A DNA stretch of 64,000 nt from Miscanthus floridulus. Its lineage: Eukaryota > Streptophyta > Magnoliopsida > Poales > Poaceae. Position numbers and translations under genes: made by a program. Shown in pieces: positions 59,670-64,000 of the stretch. The stretch's first letter is position 1; the number at the start of each line of letters is the position of its first letter. The stretch lies in contig NC_089585.1 in assembly GCF_019320115.1 (NCBI RefSeq), positions 140,415,426-140,479,425 of the forward strand, read 5' to 3'. The notes beneath the pieces were generated by a model. The model searched no databases. It worked only from the letters and a program-made list of their open reading frames with translations, and was not told the DNA's origin.

Positions 59670-61232
59670 AAGTTGTGTGTGTGACCACCGCGTCGTACTC
59701 GCGAGGTGACTCGGGGGGCGACACGCCGCCCACCGCGAGAACCCCCCTCCCGGCACCCCCTACGGGCGTTGCTGCTGCTCGCGGGCGAGCGGTGGCGGCG
59801 GCCCACGGCGGCGCTAAAAATGGTAGCCTACTGCAGCTTCCTCTCCCATCCACTCTCCCTCCTCCTCCCCCGTTCCCCCCCTCATCCCTGACACCTTGCT
59901 CCTCTGGTGAACTGCTCAGCCGGCGGGGCAGATCCAGGCCTCCTAGGGTCGGATCTATCGTCCTCCGCCCCGGATCTACGGCCTTGCGGCTGGTGGCGCG
60001 GCGTTTCTCCCCCATCTCTGGCGCCTACCTCCTCCGTCGAACCGGGCGGCCGCCTGGGTGGATCCGGGCCACCCATGGCCGGATCTCCCCCCCCCTCCGC
60101 CCCCGGATCTACCGTTTTGCAGTGGCTAGGGGGCGCGGCATGTACTCCAACTCCGGTGTACGGGCGCGGCGAGCGGGTGGGGGTAGCGTGTGTGGAAGCG
60201 ATGCCTGGCGCGCGGAGGCGGCGTCCAGCAGTTGGTGTCGCGTCCGGCCCCTTTTTGCGGCTGTCCACCATCCCCGGGTCTGCGTCGTGGCACCCATCGG
60301 TTCCTGCCTCTTGTGGGGATGGTGCCTCTGGATGCATGGAGCTCCGGGTGAAAGCTCAGTCCGGTGGTGGCCGGGCGGACGACGTTGATGCCTCTGGCGC
60401 CACATACCTCCCTGGAGGCGTCGTTCTCCGAGCCCCATGCTCCTGTGCCACCGGTTTCTAGGCGAAATCCCTGCCTTAGAAGCCTCTAAGGCCAGCAGCG
60501 ACGGCGTTCATGTCACTGCCATGGGCGTCCTCCCTTTCCTGAAGGCGTCGTTGAGAATTGGCCTAGTTCCTGCCATCGGCTCCTTGAGGAGTCCCTCACT
60601 ATGCATGTTGCGCTTCATTTGCACTCGCATTGGTCTGTCCTGCAGCTGTTGACCTTGCCCGGTTTGTTGTCGTGGATATCGTAGCAGATGCTTTGCCGCT
60701 GCTACTTATCCCTCGATGGATGCTTGGCCGCTGGTTGGTTCATTGGTAGATGCTTTGCCGTCGTTTGGTTTGTTGACGGATGATTTGCCGTTGTTGTCGT
60801 TGGCCTCCTCTCTGGCAGATGCTTTGCTGCTAAGAGTGACCTGGCCCTTCCCCCGCTACGGATGCTTTGCCGTAGTGGGTGTCTTAGCTTTTTCCCCGGC
60901 GGATGCTTGGTTGCTGGTTGGTTCGTTGGCGGATGCTTTGCCATCGTTTGGTTCGTTGGCAGATGCTTTGCCGTCGTTGCTGCTGGACGGTCTCCGTAGG
61001 CGACCTTTGTGATGTTGTATCCTTTTCTTACAGGCTCAGTTCGTAGGGTTTATGTGTCTTCGGTAGTCGTTATCTTTTGTATCTTTTTTCTTGTTCTTAG
61101 TTTCTACTCCAGGTCACTCACCACTATTTTGATGGTTTGTAATATGTGCTATGAAGGTTCTCTCGTAGCTACATCGTGTAATTCTCTATGCTTAATGAAA
61201 AACGGGCTATATTCTCCGACTGCGAAAAAAAA
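59670..61232 (+). mobile_element. internally deleted LINE-like retroposon
   Basis: The 5' part is very GC-rich with repeated GGATCTACGG/GGATCTATCG words, as in grass LINE leaders. The 3' part ends CTTAATGAAAAACGGGCTAT...CTGCGAAAAAAAA at about 61232, a LINE-like A-tail. No endonuclease or reverse transcriptase lies between, so it appears internally deleted or non-autonomous. Target duplications were not found. Frames on both strands in 59675-60470 carry no domain. Confidence 0.45.
60712..60987. repeat. degenerate GGATGCTTTGCCG tandem array
   Basis: Units built on GCGGATGCTTTGCCGTCGTT and GGTTCGTTGG recur about eight times at 30-45 bp spacing. The plus frame stays open across it (repeating SLADALPSFG) but no protein family is recognised. 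Confidence 0.6.
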
Positions 61233-62392
61233 GATAATGATGTATTTTGGGAAAGAGCTGCTGGCATCCCTACCTACCAGACAACCTTGTAGCGTAAAAC
61301 CGACCAGTCGATTTTTTTTAATAAAGTCATTATGAGTCTGTCCATTTTTCAAAGTTGAACTTCGTGGACGTCACGCTAGGCAAAAAGTGACGCCAATAAA
61401 TAAGGCCGCGAATGGCCTCTGGTTGCGTCCACCGGACGCCCAAGCCCAATCTCTGGTTGCCGGCCTCCTGTACTTGCCGCGAAATGCATAGAAGCCATAG
61501 CCCATGGCTTCCGTAAGCACCACCAGCACACGTAAAACTTTTCCACGCCCGGCCCCAAATCATTAGCAGCCTATAACCTGGCTACTAGTTCCAGTTCATC
61601 ATAACTTGGCAGCTTATAGTTGCTTGGGTAATAGACCACATACTCATAAACTAATATTAGCCGGCTGCTTTGTAACTTTGGTTGGCTAACTATTAATTGA
61701 TTGTTTATAATGTCTCTCTTCTATTAGCTGTTATTGGTAGATCGCCTTAATAATGAATAGAGAAGTAGAGATACATGAAACTTACAGTCTATTGCGCGGT
61801 TAACTAGATGACTTACGACTCGAAGATTTATTCACGATCGTGTTATTATTCGAACTCATCTTAAAATTAGACTTCATAGCATACAGATACGTAGACCGCT
61901 CTGACTCACATGATCATGAGATTTACTCGATGATTATGTTTTCCATTCCATGTCGACTACACACCCAGGACACTATGCAACAGAAAAGTCCTGATATTAG
62001 TCGGATTGAAGCTCAGTGCTAAAACAAATACACTTCTATCTATGTAAGTGGACAAATACTTGTCCAGATACATTGCTAGAAATGTATTCGTTTTAAAATG
62101 ATTAAAATATGTCTTTTTAAACGTGCCTGCTATTTTTCAACAGCTAACTATTAACTGCATAAATCCAGGCACCCAAAACCAAACAAATCACGTCATGAGC
62201 GGCTCATGACCGTTGAGGCGTTGACCATGATTATGAGATTCCCAGCCCCCTTCGTGTGGTACTCCTGCACCACATCGCTACAAATACAGCCCTCTCTGCC
62301 CTCTGCCCCCCTCCCACTTTGTAAAGGTTGCCAGATACGAGGAGGTCAGCCACCAACTGCGCTCCGACACCTCGCGGCTCGCGCACGCACGC
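61233..62392. other. intergenic and promoter region of reductase copy 2
   Basis: AT-rich, no gene supported. The last ~150 bp are C-rich and likely hold the promoter and 5' UTR of the reductase; CTACAAATACAGCCC at about 62278 is a weak TATA-like candidate. Confidence 0.4.
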
Positions 62393-63132
62393 ATGGAAGG
62401 CTCGACGGCGCAGGCAGCGGGGAAGACCGTCCTGAGGGTGGCGGCGATCTCCGGCTCGCTGCGCAGGGCGTCGGCCAACACCGGCCTCATCCGCGCCGGT
62501 AAGCTCGTTCCTTCCACTCCACCCCCCTACGCCTTATCTGAATCTTCTAGCGCCTGCGGTCTGTGGCTGCCGAATACTGACCGCCTGCCGGGGTAAACGT
62601 GTCCACGCGCGCAGCCGCGGAGATCTGCAGGGAGTCGATCCCGGGGCTGGAGATCGACCACATCGACATCTCCTCGCTGCCGCTGCTCAACACCGACCTC
62701 GAGGCCGGCGGCGTGTTCCCGGCGGCCGTCGAGGCGTTCCGCGCCAGGGTCCGCGGCGCGGACTGCTTCCTGTTCGCGTCGCCCGAGTACAACTACTCCA
62801 TCTCGGGCCCGCTGAAGAACGCGCTGGACTGGGGGTCGCGCCCGCCCAACTTCTGGGGCGACAGGGCCGCGGCGATCCTCAGCGCGTCGGGCGGGTCCGG
62901 CGGCAGCCGGTCGCAGTACCACATCCGGCAGGTCGGCGTGTTCCTCGACCTCCACTTCGTCAACAAGCCCGAGGCGTTCATCAAGGCGCACCAGCCGCCG
63001 AAGAAGTTCGACGACGACGGCAACCTGGTCGATCCGGAGACGAAGGAGCAGGTCAGGAAGGTGCTCCTGGCGCTGCAGGCTCTCGCGCTCAGGCTCCAGC
63101 TGGGGAAGCCTGCTGCGGACTCTGAAGTCTGA
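62393..63132 (+). CDS. NADPH-dependent FMN reductase / NADPH:quinone oxidoreductase, copy 2
   Basis: Two exons, 62393-62498 and 62615-63132, giving 207 aa; the 116-bp intron has GT-AG ends and phase 1, at the same place as intron 1 of copy 1. Phosphate loop VAAISGSLRRAS is at residues about 16-27, FLFASPEYNYS forms the FMN loop, then SGPLKNALDW, GGSGGSRSQYHIRQ and a C-terminal helix. Probably a cytosolic flavin-dependent NAD(P)H:quinone reductase. Copy 1 (29331-31507) has a 1487-bp intron exactly at the YNYSI/PLKN junction, which is continuous here. Coding sequence is strongly GC-rich, more so than copy 1's last exon. The frame is intact and probably functional. Confidence 0.9.
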
Positions 63133-63530
63133 ACAGGGAGGCTTGCTCATTAGATTGTCAGTCAGGAGCAGATAATCGCAAACTACAAATGTCCTGTAAT
63201 CTGTACTACTAGCGTACTGTACGCTTGATGGTGTCTTCAATAATTATTTGCGACCCAATATTTCGGTGGCTTTTTCTTGACCCGGCGAAGTACTTGGCGG
63301 CCAAATGGGTGGCTTTCGTCCGAGAGTCGAGAGTCAAGTTTTTAGCAATGCAAAATTATGTCTATTTCTCATTTGAGATACGTGCAGGGTTTAAAATTGA
63401 GGGCTATAACAAACAGTAGTTTTTAAATACAATAAAAAATACAGGCAATTAATGAAAAAGCATGCTAATATGAATTTTGACGAAGACAAATTTGTTTACA
63501 AGGTTCTTAGAGTCCAAGGAACGGTACTTA
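63133..63530. other. 3' flank of reductase copy 2
   Basis: Probable 3' UTR followed by AT-rich DNA. Nothing else is recognised. Confidence 0.45.
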
Positions 63531-64000
63531 AGGTGTGTTTGGTTTCTCAGCTAGCCTAGCTAACGCGTGGAGCCTAAAAAGCAACTAATTTCGTATCACA
63601 GTGTCTTAAGCTTTGGTATAGGACAAGCCTCGAGGTCCTCAAGCAAACCATCCCAACAAGCAACTAGTTTTGTATCACAATGTCTGAAAATTTGGTATAG
63701 GATGTTGTCTCCATCCGAGATTATTTGAAAATTTTGAAAATTTGAATATCAAAATATGTGGATTTAAAATAAATATCTGAGGCACTAAACAACTTCAATT
63801 CAAAAAATTTGGTATTAACTATGTGAACATTCAAGGTCGTTTAGAAATTCTAAATTTTGAATTTCAAAATCTATGAACTTAAAATACATATTTGGGACTA
63901 TAAACGACTTCAAATAAAAAACTATTCAACTACAAAGTTGTAGATTGTATTGAGAACTACAACTCTGGTATAGACCATGTCAACATCCAAGGTTGTTTAA
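63531..64000. repeat. AT-rich degenerate repeats, probable TE edge
   Basis: Opens with a MITE-like GGTGTGTTTGGTTTCTCAGC. TAACAACTTCAA/ACGACTTCAAAT and ATGTGAACATTCAAGGTCGTT / ATGTCAACATCCAAGGTTGTT-like words recur at about 130 bp. It continues past the window end. The element type was not determined. Confidence 0.4.

Noticed and set aside
59675..60470. Long ORFs on both strands (up to 237 aa)
   Set aside because: Low-complexity Arg/Pro/Gly sequence in a GC-rich LINE-like leader; no domain and no consistent frame.

Overview
The window reads as nuclear DNA of a grass, probably an andropogonoid close to sorghum, sugarcane or Miscanthus. That is an inference from GC-rich, intron-poor coding exons, many typical grass MITEs, Tat-lineage and other grass-type LTR retrotransposon sequence, and an IRO2-type iron-response bHLH gene. 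Species and chromosome cannot be read from the sequence. Six host genes are supported; most of the rest is transposable-element (TE) sequence in several nested layers.

Left part (1-10 kb): a probable retrotransposon LTR tail, a LINE reverse-transcriptase scrap lying between two ~270-bp direct repeats, then a 1.24-kb solo LTR (2493-8125) split by a second, 4.39-kb solo LTR (2827-7212). Both have near-perfect 5-bp target duplications. A GC-rich stretch with degraded coding-like sequence and a long TA/CA microsatellite follow.

Gene part (10-38 kb): a DUF4228/PADRE protein (10732-11430, +); an IRO2-like bHLH factor (12454-18327, -) whose last 28 codons lie beyond a 5-kb intron; a C2-domain protein (22690 to about 23940, -) with an unresolved 5' end; an NADPH-dependent FMN/quinone reductase (29331-31507, -); and an AT-hook/PPC (AHL) gene (36609-37369, +) with a 1-nt frameshift in the PPC domain. 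Stowaway, Tourist-like and hAT-like MITEs fill the spaces.

Right part (38-64 kb): a non-autonomous hAT element with an 8-bp target duplication; a 15.2-kb decayed Ty3/gypsy Tat-lineage retrotransposon (41875-57042, - orientation) with both LTRs, PBS, gag, protease, RT, two RNase H domains and integrase, plus a ~4.6-kb antisense block on the + strand with a plant mobile domain (PMD) gene and coiled-coil sequence; LINE-derived pieces; and a second FMN/quinone reductase (62393-63132, +), paralogous to the first but lacking its second intron.

The host genes do not form an obvious pathway. The bHLH is expected to act in iron-deficiency transcription and the two reductases in cytosolic quinone/flavin redox protection. 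The most unusual item is the retrotransposon with its antisense multi-exon PMD cargo.
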